In this document: piece by piece, positions 8,710-18,234 of the stretch
Position numbering within the stretch: the first letter of the stretch is position 1
Layout of the letters: each line of letters starts with the position of its first letter
Assembly (NCBI GenBank): GCA_033064195.1
Contig: JARBJD010000706.1
Span: 1-21,508, forward strand
Origin: Blattamonas nauphoetae
Lineage: Eukaryota; Preaxostyla; Oxymonadida
Length of the DNA stretch: 21,508 nt
Direction of reading: 5' to 3'
The notes under the pieces: model-generated
Told to the model about the DNA's origin: nothing
The model's database searches: none
What the model saw: only the letters and a program-made list of their open reading frames with translations
Made by a program: the position numbers and the translations under genes

Positions 8710-9019
8710 TTCTACAACAATAATTATAAAACAAGTCGATAATGCGTTATTATGTCTTCTTTGATGGTTTTTCTCACTGACTAAAGTCAATGAAGGGAAT
8801 ACATCGAAAAAGAAGTGTTGGTGATTGTGATCGTGCGTGTTTTGGGAAATAAGAGCTGTCTGAAATATTGAAGAGCATTATGTGAAAACAAGAAGTGAAT
8901 TGAACATGATTAATGAAGTGATTATGAGAAAATCTCAAAGGAAAAGAGTTGAAATTTGATCTCAGTCCAAATTTAGGCACTGACATCAATTGATCCCAGT
9001 TTTACCTATTTTGATGGGA
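8710..9019. other. Gene-less spacer between element B and the Polinton-type fossil
   Basis: The spacer is AT-rich, with only short chance frames. It should join to the sequence left of 1285 in an empty-site allele. Confidence 0.5.
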
Positions 9020-11665
9020 CTACTCAGATGCCTGTTCATCCTTGTCTGACTTATAAGTGTTGCAGTAATCACAGCATATCTTGACGTTCTCTTTTGAATG
9101 TCCTTTCGAATTGTCGATTCTATCCAATGTTGGTCGTACTGCTTGTGAGAAGTGACTTTTGCAGATGTAGCACACTCTCTTGCACTGTTGAACAAACCAA
9201 TCGTAATCTGCTTCAGTGACATTTTTATCAGTACTGCGATGAGCTTTCTGGTCTTGATAAATGTACGATGCAACCTTGTACTTCCAGTATTGTTTGGTGA
9301 TTTTTATTTCACCAGATTGATCCACTCCATTGAAATCATCATCGATATCAAAATCCTTATTCGCACACGCATATTTGATTGCAGAAGCATTCGCTGACAG
9401 TGAGAGATTGTGCAACATATCCACCTTGTATTGGAAGTTCAGATCAATGAGATTATCCAATGGTGCAATCATACATTCGACGTCTCTGATGTTGTAGAAC
9501 TTGAGGTAATCCCATCTGTTTTTGAATCCTTGTTTGTTCCAATCGTCAAGATATATTTGGTAATCAATGTCGGACATTTCACTGTTGTTCAGACTGGAGT
9601 AGAATTCATATTTGGAGAATGGTTCGTGTTTGCTCAGCACTGCATCGTAGTCTGATGAATCAAATGATTCGTAGGCAAAGAATGATTTCTGAAGTGTAGT
9701 CTTTCCTCCGAAGGATTTGACTGTATTATCCAATGTCATTGGTCCAGTGTAAGACATCATGTCAATGAATCGAAGTACCTGTTGTGTCTTTTCATGTCTG
9801 ATCAGAACTTGTTTGTACTTCGTTGTGGATCCAAGGAAGCTCACCACTTTCCAATCTTTGTCTACGAGATCACGGAAGATGAGGTTTATGTCAAATCTGG
9901 AACTGTTGAACCCAATCACACTGACTTCATTCTGAGAGGGTATTTCTGGATCTTCATACAGGTTGTCATCTCGTACTGTCTCGGCATATTTGAAGAGTTG
10001 TCTGATCCATTGCTTCACAAAGTCCTTTCCATCTCGAAGATCAAAGTAGATTGACTTCACCCCTGATTTTGTTTTGATTGCTGATGCAACAGAGAGAGGT
10101 TTTAAATGTGAGATCAACTGAGTATTGTCATCAGAGAATAGATTATCAAGAATGAGATCTTCCATTGTTTCAAAGTCATATGTGATGTAGTACTGCGTTG
10201 GTTTGAACTCGTCTTGTCTTTTGTGTGCCATCAGAAATTCATAAGTTCTATTGTTGAGGATATGTGGAACATATGGTCTTGGTGTTTTGTCAAGAGTGAT
10301 CTTCTTCACATGTTTTCCATCAAGTTCCTTGCACTCTTTGAGATGCTTCTCGTAGTATGTCTTGAAGTGAGAATCCTTGACTTGGAATCCTCTTGACTGA
10401 CAATAAGGACAGAGTTTGCATCCGGTGATTTTCTCAGGATCAACAATGAACATCACATGAACGAGAGTTGCTGTCAGTGGAATCATCAGAATGGGAAGAA
10501 CTCTTGCATCATCATTTTCGTTGACATACGATTGACTTAGGAAATATCGCTTCTTGTCTTCGTCAAATTCATAAATGTGAACTGTGATGTTAAATTCTTG
10601 CATGACTGTCTCCATATCACATGCAATATCAAATCCAGGATATTTTCGCAAATGTTCAGTTAATTGATGTGGTCGAAGGTGTGTGAGATTCTCAAATACT
10701 GCAAACAATCGTTCTGCTTCAACGTTTCTCATGTTGATTGATATCTTCTTCCCTGGAACTTCTGGAAGTGTGAGGAACGACAATGATTGAAAGAAACAGA
10801 TGTTGTACTCAGAATCGATGTACCGAACATTTCTCGTTTTGATGTGTTCAGTGAGAATGGCATTTGCTTTTCCTGCAACTGGGAATCGATAGACTGCAAC
10901 TAGAATTGAGTGGAAAGCGATGTACATTGTCTTCGTATCCATCAGTGTTCTCTCTTGTGATTCTTTGATAAGATTGATTGCATACTTCGAATACTCATTG
11001 ATGTCTCCTGAACTTCTGATCACCGTTGGGAAACTCTTTGACGTGTTCTCCAATTCTGGTCTGAAGTCATTGTAAGTTGTCTCATCTTTGTCTTTTCTCT
11101 CGATGATCTTTCCAAAGTCAATACTAATCTTGAATGGATGGTCTTTCTCTTTGTCGAACACTGCTTTGATGAATGTTGTGATTTCTTCAACGTTCTTCAG
11201 ATGATTGTGGAAGTACAGTTGATATGGTTTTCCATTATCTTCAACCTTCTCGACTTCATTCTTTTTGAACTTCCTTCGTGCATCCATGAGACAAGAATTG
11301 AATGCTACTTTGTCACGCGGTTCAGCAAGTAATATGCATTCTTCAAATCCATCAAATGTCTGTACTTCTCTTTTTTCCATTTGTTCATTTTTCTTCTGAA
11401 TGATCAACAGATTCTTCATCCAATGATCCATCAGCTTCTCTTCGATTGATTTCAGTTTCCACGTCATTCTGAACACTTGCTTTTTCAGTTCATCTTTGTT
11501 CACTCTTGGATTTGCTCTCATGTTCTCAACAATCATTCGGTGAGCGAGTCGATCTTCTGACGCCATCTGTTGTCGAAGTTTAACTTGTTCAATAAAATCT
11601 GGAATGAGATTGAGATCGAGATTCTTTATTGGATGTGGAAACTCGAGATCTGTGTGTTGAAGCAT
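9020..11665 (-). CDS. Protein-primed family B DNA polymerase, amino-terminal and exonuclease part
   Basis: The frame encodes 881 residues. Near residue 416 there is a Cys-rich finger (CKLCPYC with a later H and C). The 3'-5' exonuclease motifs follow in order: YDFETMEDL (about 497), FNSSRFDINLI (about 590) and YNIRDVECM (about 725). Near the end comes a zinc, HNH/endonuclease VII-like insert: CYIC (about 833), then TLDRIDNSKGH and CCDYCN (about 863). This order is known from polymerases of Polintons and related linear elements. The catalytic palm motifs are not recognised in this reading frame, so only part of the usual protein is represented. In an intact element it would replicate linear DNA from a terminal protein. 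It is part of a fossil element. Confidence 0.75.
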   Translation of the reverse strand: MLQHTDLEFPHPIKNLDLNLIPDFIEQVKLRQQMASEDRLAHRMIVENMRANPRVNKDELKKQVFRMTWKLKSIEEKLMDHWMKNLLIIQKKNEQMEKREVQTFDGFEECILLAEPRDKVAFNSCLMDARRKFKKNEVEKVEDNGKPYQLYFHNHLKNVEEITTFIKAVFDKEKDHPFKISIDFGKIIERKDKDETTYNDFRPELENTSKSFPTVIRSSGDINEYSKYAINLIKESQERTLMDTKTMYIAFHSILVAVYRFPVAGKANAILTEHIKTRNVRYIDSEYNICFFQSLSFLTLPEVPGKKISINMRNVEAERLFAVFENLTHLRPHQLTEHLRKYPGFDIACDMETVMQEFNITVHIYEFDEDKKRYFLSQSYVNENDDARVLPILMIPLTATLVHVMFIVDPEKITGCKLCPYCQSRGFQVKDSHFKTYYEKHLKECKELDGKHVKKITLDKTPRPYVPHILNNRTYEFLMAHKRQDEFKPTQYYITYDFETMEDLILDNLFSDDNTQLISHLKPLSVASAIKTKSGVKSIYFDLRDGKDFVKQWIRQLFKYAETVRDDNLYEDPEIPSQNEVSVIGFNSSRFDINLIFRDLVDKDWKVVSFLGSTTKYKQVLIRHEKTQQVLRFIDMMSYTGPMTLDNTVKSFGGKTTLQKSFFAYESFDSSDYDAVLSKHEPFSKYEFYSSLNNSEMSDIDYQIYLDDWNKQGFKNRWDYLKFYNIRDVECMIAPLDNLIDLNFQYKVDMLHNLSLSANASAIKYACANKDFDIDDDFNGVDQSGEIKITKQYWKYKVASYIYQDQKAHRSTDKNVTEADYDWFVQQCKRVCYICKSHFSQAVRPTLDRIDNSKGHSKENVKICCDYCNTYKSDKDEQASE

Positions 11666-11667
11666 AT

Positions 11668-11805
11668 TCAGGAGAAATGATCTGTGATGTTGATAATTTG
11701 TAGTGTCAGGAATTGTGTTCGACCATCAATAAAGTGTAATTGTGTATTCGGAAAGAGATCTCGAATTTCTTGAATTCTATTTTTGATTGGTTTTAGCAGT
11801 GCCAT
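11668..11805 (-). CDS. Short ORF ahead of the polymerase part
   Basis: The ORF encodes 45 residues starting MALLKPIKNRIQEIRDLF. The ATG sits directly behind the same AT-rich motif found ahead of the two repeat proteins, which supports it as a real start of transcription or translation. Function is unknown; it belongs to the Polinton-type fossil. Confidence 0.35.
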   Translation of the reverse strand: MALLKPIKNRIQEIRDLFPNTQLHFIDGRTQFLTLQIINITDHFS

Positions 11806-11824
11806 TTACTACAAAATAAAAAAA
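11806..11824 (-). promoter_or_regulatory. Shared start-proximal AT-rich motif, copy 1
   Basis: Read on the minus strand, a T-rich run and TTTTGTAGTAA lead directly into ATG. It resembles the copies at 12239-12257 and 14542-14560, with a few substitutions. Confidence 0.4.
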
Positions 11825-11848
11825 TCAGAAAATAAAAAAGTTGAGCGT

Positions 11849-12238
11849 TTATTTCTGTTTTCTCAGATGGGGCTTTTTCTTAGCAGTCAGCCATGCATCA
11901 AGTCTAATTCTGAACACTTCACTTCCGCCAATCTCTCGATATGTGAATGGAACCAGAACTTTTGTGTACTCACCTACGAGTTCACAATTGTATTTCTTCA
12001 GTTCATTTTCGACAAATGATTGAGTGTAGTGTCGACGTTTCGCTAAGTGAGGTCTGTTTCCTTGATTCCACAACTTTGGTTTTATTCTCCATTCAACTCC
12101 TTCATGAACATACGTCACCGGCACATTATTTCTGACATACTCAGAGACTAGCGAACAGTTCTCTTCTCTCATTGATTCAATTAGTGCTTGTTCTGAACAT
12201 ACTCGACGTCTTTCCTTGTACATCGCAGTTGGATTCAT
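11849..12238 (-). CDS. Two-repeat small protein of the Polinton-type fossil
   Basis: The ORF encodes 129 residues from ATG at 12238, chosen because the shared motif abuts it. It consists of two tandem units of about 55 residues, each starting with a helix (ALIESMREENCSLVSEY, then SFVENELKKYNCELVGEY), then a P-x-T-Y beta-like segment, and ending in a basic RPHLAKR or KPHLRKQ tail. The units match the last two units of the protein at 13948-14541. I infer a small nucleic-acid-binding repeat domain from the basic tails and the similarity to short repeat domains of large DNA viruses. That function is a guess. Confidence 0.5.
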   Translation of the reverse strand: MNPTAMYKERRRVCSEQALIESMREENCSLVSEYVRNNVPVTYVHEGVEWRIKPKLWNQGNRPHLAKRRHYTQSFVENELKKYNCELVGEYTKVLVPFTYREIGGSEVFRIRLDAWLTAKKKPHLRKQK

Positions 12239-12257
12239 TTAATACAAATTAAAAAAT
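12239..12257 (-). promoter_or_regulatory. Shared start-proximal AT-rich motif, copy 2
   Basis: On the minus strand, TTTTTAATTTGTATTAA runs straight into the ATG of the 129-residue protein. It is nearly identical to copy 3. Confidence 0.5.
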
Positions 12258-13947
12258 TCCGAATTAGATTTTCTTTCGTTGTTTTCTCAGTTTTGGATTT
12301 GTCACTAGAAACGAGGATCAATGGGTTCGATCACTCATTTCTCAAGAGTGCTTGTTTCGTTCTGATTTGTCGCGTTTCAGATTCTCCGGATGCTCAAGAT
12401 CATCGTGGTATGCTCCGTTTTTTGAAGATTTCGGACTTTTGCAGAGTTATTGAGCGATTCACAACCGGGTGCAGATCTTTGCACATTTATGTATTCTTCA
12501 TCATATCGACATCATTCTCTTCTTATTTCAGCCTTTTTTTCACTAGTTTCAACCGAATTGTCACTTCATTTTCACTCGTTATGTTTTCATTTTCATGACC
12601 ACTTCCGTCTTCGTTTTCTCGTTGTTTACTGTTTTTAACCACTTCATTCATGTTTCTTTCTCTGTAACTTTTTCTCCAATTTAACACACTAATTCTCGTT
12701 TACTGAGTTTTCCGGACTTTTGCAGAGATCCGCCATTCAACGGCTCACTTCATATCTCGGTATTTTTCCGGAAAATCCAACATTTCACGTACTTTTTTGA
12801 ATCATTTTTGTTGTTTTTAAGAGAGAAAACCGGAACACAGACCTAATTTTCACTATTAGTGTCAGATTTCACACCGTTTTCACGATCGTCAATTTCACTC
12901 TCAGTATCATACTTGCCCGTTTCGTTGTTGGTTGTTTCGCTTTCTTTTACTCTGTTTTTGTGAAAAGTTGATGAAAACTGCGACAAAATGATGTGCTAGT
13001 GAAGTGAGAACGGCCCACAATATGGAAGTGATATGAGCAAAATGAAGAGGAGTAATGGTTCAACTCGAGGTGAAATGTGGAGAGAATGATGTGAGAAAGA
13101 AGGGGCTGAAGTGGTGTTCAAACATGCAAACACTGTGAAAAGCTGTGAAATGACGAATCAAAAAAGTGAAATTTTGAGACAACTATCCGACAAAAAATTC
13201 TGAAAATTTGAGCACACCTTCCTCTAACAACGAGAAAGAAGGCGCAATATGTGAAAATCGGGGCAAAAATCTAATAGTGTGCAAGTTGTGAAGAAAAGAG
13301 TCGTCAAAACGGTGAAGTGAAGAACCAACAAAATGAAACTAAGGAAATGCGCTATACGTCTCGCGTTGACTTATGTTCGTTAAAATGATGCAATAACAGA
13401 GTAAATGAAGTGAAAGTAGTGAAATGTGAAAATTCATGAAAAAGTGTCCGAATGTAGAGGTGTCAAAAGTTTTCAGAGATGAATGACACAAAAAGACGCC
13501 AACTAGCGTTTTCACACCCAAAAACACCATAAGACGACGAAAAGTGATCAAAAGGACATAGTCCCGAACGTCCATACCTTTTCTAAAAAAATCTCAAAAA
13601 ACGCGAAAAAACCTCAATGGGTCGGATCAAACCAAAAATCTCAGAAGTGTTTTTTATCGAAAATCCTACCTTTCAAAATGATTTCCGTCACAATCAAACG
13701 TGTTTGAACACAATTTGAGCCATAAAGCAGTTCATAGTAGCAAAATCGGAACATCGTCTTTTTTGGTCGCTTTTTCGACCTAAGTTCAGTACGTAACTCC
13801 ACGAATTCCCAACCGATTTTCATCGGGATTGTTTTGATCGATGACCAACAGTGTCCCCGAGATTTTAGAATTTTTTGCAGAATTTTTCGAAATGGTTCTC
13901 ACATTGGTTTCGACTGATTTGTGGTAAAAAATAGATTTTCAGTATTT
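12258..13947. other. 1.7-kb gene-less region with a strand-composition switch
   Basis: No credible gene occurs on either strand. Up to about 12960 the plus strand is pyrimidine-rich with many TTCAC/CACTTCA words. From about 12960 to 13500 it becomes purine-rich with many GTGAA/TGAAGTGA words. CGGACTTTTGCAGAG recurs near 12430 and 12713. It may be a degenerate repeat. Confidence 0.5.
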
Positions 13948-14541
13948 TCAAGATCTGTCATGGTACTTTCTCAAGTGAGGACGGTCTCCAAAATACAACC
14001 AATTGTCTAGTCGAACGTAATACTCATTCTTTGTTCGTAAATCGCGATATTTGAATGGCTCAAGTACCTTTGTGTATGTTCCAATGAGTTCACAATTCTC
14101 TTTTTTCAATTCATTTTCAACAAACGATTGTGTGTATCGTTTTCGTTTGTTCTGATGAGTTCTGAATCCTTTCATCCATTTTGATGGGATTACTATCCAT
14201 TCAATTCCTTCATGTCGATATGTTACTGGAGTACTTGAATGAGTGTATTCAGAAATGAGTTCACAATTCTCATTTTTCATTGATTCAATAAGCTTCTCTT
14301 TTGTACAACGATTTGCTGGTCGAAGATATTTCTGGCGATTCAGATGTGGTCTGTATCCTTTGACGAAACTATTGACGTACACTTGATAAGTTTCATCTGG
14401 TTTCTCTTCGAGATAGTATTCGAAAGTGCTTCCTGTGAGATATGTTGTTCCTTGTCGATTGAGAGTTGGAGGTGATTTCATTTTCAAATTATCTTTCTCC
14501 AGAATTTCCAGTAGTTGTGTTGGTGTCAAGACGCTGCTCAT
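13948..14541 (-). CDS. Three-unit repeat protein, paralogue of the 11849-12238 product
   Basis: From ATG 14541 (start chosen because the shared motif abuts it) the frame encodes 197 residues beginning MSSVLTPTQLLEILEKDN. A divergent first unit is followed by two units that align clearly with both units of the 129-residue protein; SFVENELKKENCELIGTY here corresponds to SFVENELKKYNCELVGEY there. Units end in basic tails (RPHLNRQKY, RPHLRKYH). The pair most likely arose by duplication within the Polinton-type element. A DNA-binding role is plausible but unproven. Confidence 0.5.
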   Translation of the reverse strand: MSSVLTPTQLLEILEKDNLKMKSPPTLNRQGTTYLTGSTFEYYLEEKPDETYQVYVNSFVKGYRPHLNRQKYLRPANRCTKEKLIESMKNENCELISEYTHSSTPVTYRHEGIEWIVIPSKWMKGFRTHQNKRKRYTQSFVENELKKENCELIGTYTKVLEPFKYRDLRTKNEYYVRLDNWLYFGDRPHLRKYHDRS

Positions 14542-14560
14542 TTTATACAAATTAAAAATT
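14542..14560 (-). promoter_or_regulatory. Shared start-proximal AT-rich motif, copy 3
   Basis: On the minus strand, TTTTTAATTTGTATAAA leads directly into ATG 14541. Similarity to copy 2 extends further upstream (a CGTTGTTTTCT block on the plus strand), so part of the match may come from gene duplication. Confidence 0.5.
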
Positions 14561-15081
14561 GAATAAAAAAGAAATCGACGTTGTTTTCTAAAAGTACTCA
14601 AAATTTGCTTCAAAAGACACTTTTCAAGAGGTCCGTTTTTCGCCTTTATTTTTGAATTTACGGCCAAATATTGACTACTCTGAAATGTCAATATTTTCAG
14701 TAGTAAGTGAGATGGAAATTAGAATGAGTCATATTAAAAAAAATCAATTGGCTCTGAGATTCAAAATGATTTCTCGTTCCAATTCTCCTAGGAGTATCAC
14801 CTATGCCAGTTTGGTTCCCATTTCGCTTATACCACTACTGGAGTGATCCAGGAATGAGCTGAAATGAACAGATTTTTGTTTAAACACCACTATTGTTGAA
14901 GTATTAATCGATTATTTTATTCATTTTTGACAAAGAAGGAGAAATTGGTCACAAATAGAATCAATGTGGGGTGATCTCCCCATTGATCTGTCCATGATTC
15001 CTGATTATCGTATTCCGGAGTGACTGAACTCCGGTCAGTGACCGTCAGTACTTTTCGGTGAAAACCGACCGGTCAGTGCCG
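14561..15081. other. Gene-less stretch left of the hAT element
   Basis: No supported gene is present. At 15015-15088 there are short GGTCAGTGACCG, CCGACCGGTCAGTGCCGGTC and related inverted words, similar in flavour to the ends of elements A and B. They may be the remnant of another transposon end into which element C inserted. Confidence 0.4.
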
Positions 15082-15089
15082 GTCAGCCA
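15082..15089. repeat. Target-site duplication of element C, left copy
   Basis: GTCAGCCA abuts the left terminus and is exactly repeated at 20349-20356. Confidence 0.9.
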
Positions 15090-15102
15090 TTGGTCTGTTA
15101 AG
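15090..15102 (+). repeat. Left terminal inverted repeat of element C
   Basis: TTGGTCTGTTAAG; 12 of 13 bases match the inverted right end. Confidence 0.88.
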
Positions 15103-15452
15103 TGGATTGGACACTGTCCAGTGTTGGACTGGACAGTTGACCTCGATTGGACACTCATTTTTTAAACTCGTTCATTTCACCCTCAATTCATTGTTCCATA
15201 CTATTTCACCAAGAATTGATCATAATATTTCGAAAATCAGCGAAATGGTGAGTATTGGTGCACATTCTGCGAACGGCGAAGATCGGCTTGATCCACCCAT
15301 GATTGGACAGCATTGGACACCATTGGACAATTCGATGGCAGGTTTTTTCTGAGTTCTTCTCAATTAGTGCATCCTGTTTATTGAGGTTTTGAAGAGTCGA
15401 CCAAAGTGGACTGGCCATTGTACTGTCCAGTCCTGGACTGTCCAATCGACAC
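15103..15452. repeat. Left subterminal TGGACA repeats of element C
   Basis: About nine copies of TGGACA or its complement lie here, including three ATTGGACA units exactly 10 bp apart at 15302-15328. Clustered short subterminal repeats are the known binding sites of hAT transposases. The first coding exon and start of intron 1 are embedded in this region. Confidence 0.7.
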
Positions 15453-18234
15453 CTATTAAGGGTTGCAGTTACCTCCCCATTTCAATGACGGTGTGATCCT
15501 CATACTTATTTCTCACATTTTTCATGACTAGGAGACTTCATCTTTGATTCGGAACACGTTGGCCTCCTCATTGGCAGAGACTGGTCAAAATGAGGACAGT
15601 CCTCTGGATCCTGGCTCGATCTCACTATCTCCACGCGATAAATTACTCCGTCATATCGTCTTTCAAAAATTTAAACGTCTCGATCTATTTTTTTCATTTT
15701 CCTTATCACAGCTCTGCAACCAGTCGACCACCCGACTCAGACAGGAACTAAAATAATTGATCTGGAATATGCTTCTCTGGAAGCTCCGGATTGAAATTTC
15801 CGTGACTTTGTCTACTACCATGTCTGTGGAGCAGACGGAAAACAAAAGAAACAAACGAAAAAGTACCGGCAATGTCTTCATGTCAATTCTGTCGGTATTA
15901 TGTGCTCCTACGCAAAAACGAAATCAAGAAGCGAAGCTGCAAAACACATTTGTTCAAACACCGATTCCGTATTGGGCACTCTCGACTCTTTCATCCAGGC
16001 ACAGAAGGATCTCCAATTCCAGCCTCGATTACAAAGAAATCCGGGACTTGAAGATGCTGTGGTGGATAGCCGGCTCGATCTGATCGCGGGCTCTAGACTG
16101 TCTTTTGCGTTTGCGGACTCTCCTTTACTCCGACGACACGAGGAGTTACTTGTTGCTTTGGGACAAAGAAATCCGAACGTTCAAGCATCTACACGAACAC
16201 ACTCCATCTCAAGACAAAGGGCTTCACTTCTAATGTGCGACAAGTCTACAATCATAGAAAACCAGGTTCTCCAAAAACTGTTCGATGATGTCGTTGGGAT
16301 ATGCATGGATGCTGGGACCGTCGGAGGCAGAACGCACAATGGTTTTCAATACGTTAATCCAAACACTTTTCAATCTCCGATTCTTGCCGAATTATTGGAG
16401 GAAGACCACACCAGTTTAACCATTGCACAATCACTCGCCGCCATCATTAACCGGGCAACTGAAAACGGAATAATGGTGGCGTCTGTTGTGAGCGACTCGG
16501 CAGCGTGTATGGTTCACAGTGTCGATCTAGATAACGTGGGACTGGCAACACATTACTCGAACTATCTTACTCTACCACTGTCATGGAGGCCATTTCATTC
16601 GCATTGCGCCGCTCATCTGCTCCATAATGCATATCGAGATGCATTCGGTCAATCATCTCTTCTGCAATCTGTCCACACCTTTGTAGAGACTCTCGTGAAT
16701 GACTGCCGGTCGATTCGCTTCAAATCAGAATTTAGTAGAAAACCACCACGTTTTTTAGCCCACCGATGGATTTCTATCTCATCTCTTGTTATCTGGGTCT
16801 GCCAAGAATCAATGAAACTCACCGAGCTCTTTCCAGATCAGTTCACTACAAGGCGTCAATTTGAGGTTTTCCTCCTCTATCACCTCATCGTCCCACTTTT
16901 TCAATCAGTCTGCTCCTTGGAATCCGACCAAAGCTCTCTATGTGATGTTTTCCCAACTATCTTCCAGCTTCTCCTCCACTACGAATCGTTGCGTGAACTA
17001 ATTCAAGTTTCGATCTCAGAATGGATTCTCCCAATAAGGACATGTGAGGATTGCATTTTAACCGCTTGGTACAAACTGATTCTGCTATGCAGCGAGCTCT
17101 CGCATTCTCGTTGACACTATTTGGACGATTTGTCTTAACTGGTGACCCTTTCGACAATATGAAGAAGATTTCAACATTTCCCACCGCAGTCCATCTATCA
17201 TTCGTACTGCTGCCGAATCCGTCTCAACTCACCATCGGCATGAACAGTGAGCTCCCAGTCCTGACGAAACTTCCATCTTCTTTCAAATTCAGACGGAGGG
17301 CAGACGTCTGGCTGCTGTCCAACAGGAAACTCAGTTTCAACAAACTCTTCAGGAACTTGGCACTAACATCGGCGAGTATTTTGAGACTGGTGAGTCCGAA
17401 GATGGAAACAGCGACTCAGAGGATGAATACACGCCAGTTCAACGAGAAAAAGTCCCAACTTCAACAATTTCTATTGCCGATCGCGCGGACATTCAAGAAG
17501 CAAAACTAAACATCCTTCGTTGTGAGCTTGAAATCGCTCGAAAATACGTTGACTCTCACCCAAAGATGTTTGTTCAATCTGAGCAAGGTAGAACCGAAGA
17601 AGACGACTTCCCACGAAAGATAAAACGTCGAACCAGTTCAGCTGCCTTCTCTCCGGATGACGTCCTTGCGATGGAGGAGGAACTGGAGAGACAAACTATG
17701 GTAGGAATAAGAGATGATCTCGAGACACTGGATACAGACGATACGGAGGAGTACCAAACTTGTCGTGCAGTTCTTGGTGAGACCCATTGGAGAGATTTGC
17801 TTTGTGTACAACTTGGACAAACCCTACACCAGTCTATGCCAGAGTTGGATAAACAATCAATTCAAGGAATTCAACTCATCTACCTAACGTGGCTGAACAA
17901 CAAGCTGACACTATCATTCGAGTTTGCTTTCAATTCAGACCCGTATACATACTGGAAGAACAATCGACTCTCAACAAATGTCATTGTTCGCACTCTTTCG
18001 ACTGTTGCTGTGTGCATGATGTCCACATCTGCAACGGAAGCTTTATGTGAAAGAGTCTTTGCTCAAATGCGAACTCTGGTTGGAGCACATCGACATTCAC
18101 TCCATCCTCAGACATTTCGTGCCCTAATCCGAGTCGGATCACAGGCTACGTCGAAGGCCGAATCGGAACTGGCATCTAAACCGAGAACAGGGATGAATAA
18201 GCAATTATTGTCTCCCTCTTCCCTTTGTCCGTGA
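15245..18234 (+). CDS. hAT transposase (broken)
   Basis: The likely start is ATG 15245-15247, directly followed by a GTGAGT donor, so exon 1 encodes only Met. Exon 2 runs 15532-15649 and exon 3 begins at 15712. After an in-frame TGA (15792-15794) comes a BED-like region (NFRDFVYYH, then Cys/His near 15870-15950). The RNase H-like core follows. Its first Asp is in ICMDAGTVGGRTH (16308-16310), its second in VVSDSAACM (16494-16496), then the C/H motif HSHCAAHLLHN (about 16600) and HRWISISS. The C-terminal hATC dimerisation segment is TSATEALCERVFAQM with following residues (about 18025-18130). The frame changes once between about 17065 and 17114 and again between about 17225 and 17255; conserved-looking hAT sequence continues across both, so these are decay or assembly indels rather than the gene end. 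An acidic, Ser-rich linker lies before hATC. Confidence 0.85.
15248..15531 (+). other. Intron 1 of the hAT transposase
   Basis: The donor is GTGAGTATT right after the ATG. The acceptor is CATGACTAG after a T-rich tract. Splicing gives M-ETSSLIRNTLASS in frame. Confidence 0.55.
15650..15711 (+). other. Probable intron 2 of the hAT transposase (62 nt)
   Basis: The acceptor is a textbook pyrimidine tract ending TTATCACAG. With the donor GTCATA at 15650, splicing brings exon 2 into the frame of LQPVDHPTQTG. The donor is non-consensus and a shift of a few bases is possible. Confidence 0.4.

Larger units (their letters stand above)
9020..14541 (-). mobile_element. Partial Polinton/Maverick-type fossil
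   Basis: This minus-strand block has a protein-primed family B DNA polymerase part, a short ORF ahead of it, and two paralogous small repeat proteins. All are AT-richer than the transposon cargo and share an upstream motif. Polintons normally also carry an integrase, protease, packaging ATPase and capsid genes; none is recognisable here. The element is therefore partial and broken. The outer ends and long terminal repeats were not found, so the limits given are only those of recognisable parts. The long open polymerase frame suggests it is not very old. A related virus-like or adinto-type element is an alternative. Confidence 0.55.

Noticed and set aside
12500-13400. Large inverted repeat across the composition switch
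   Set aside because: Manual comparison found only scattered, non-collinear matches built from TTCAC/GTGAA words.
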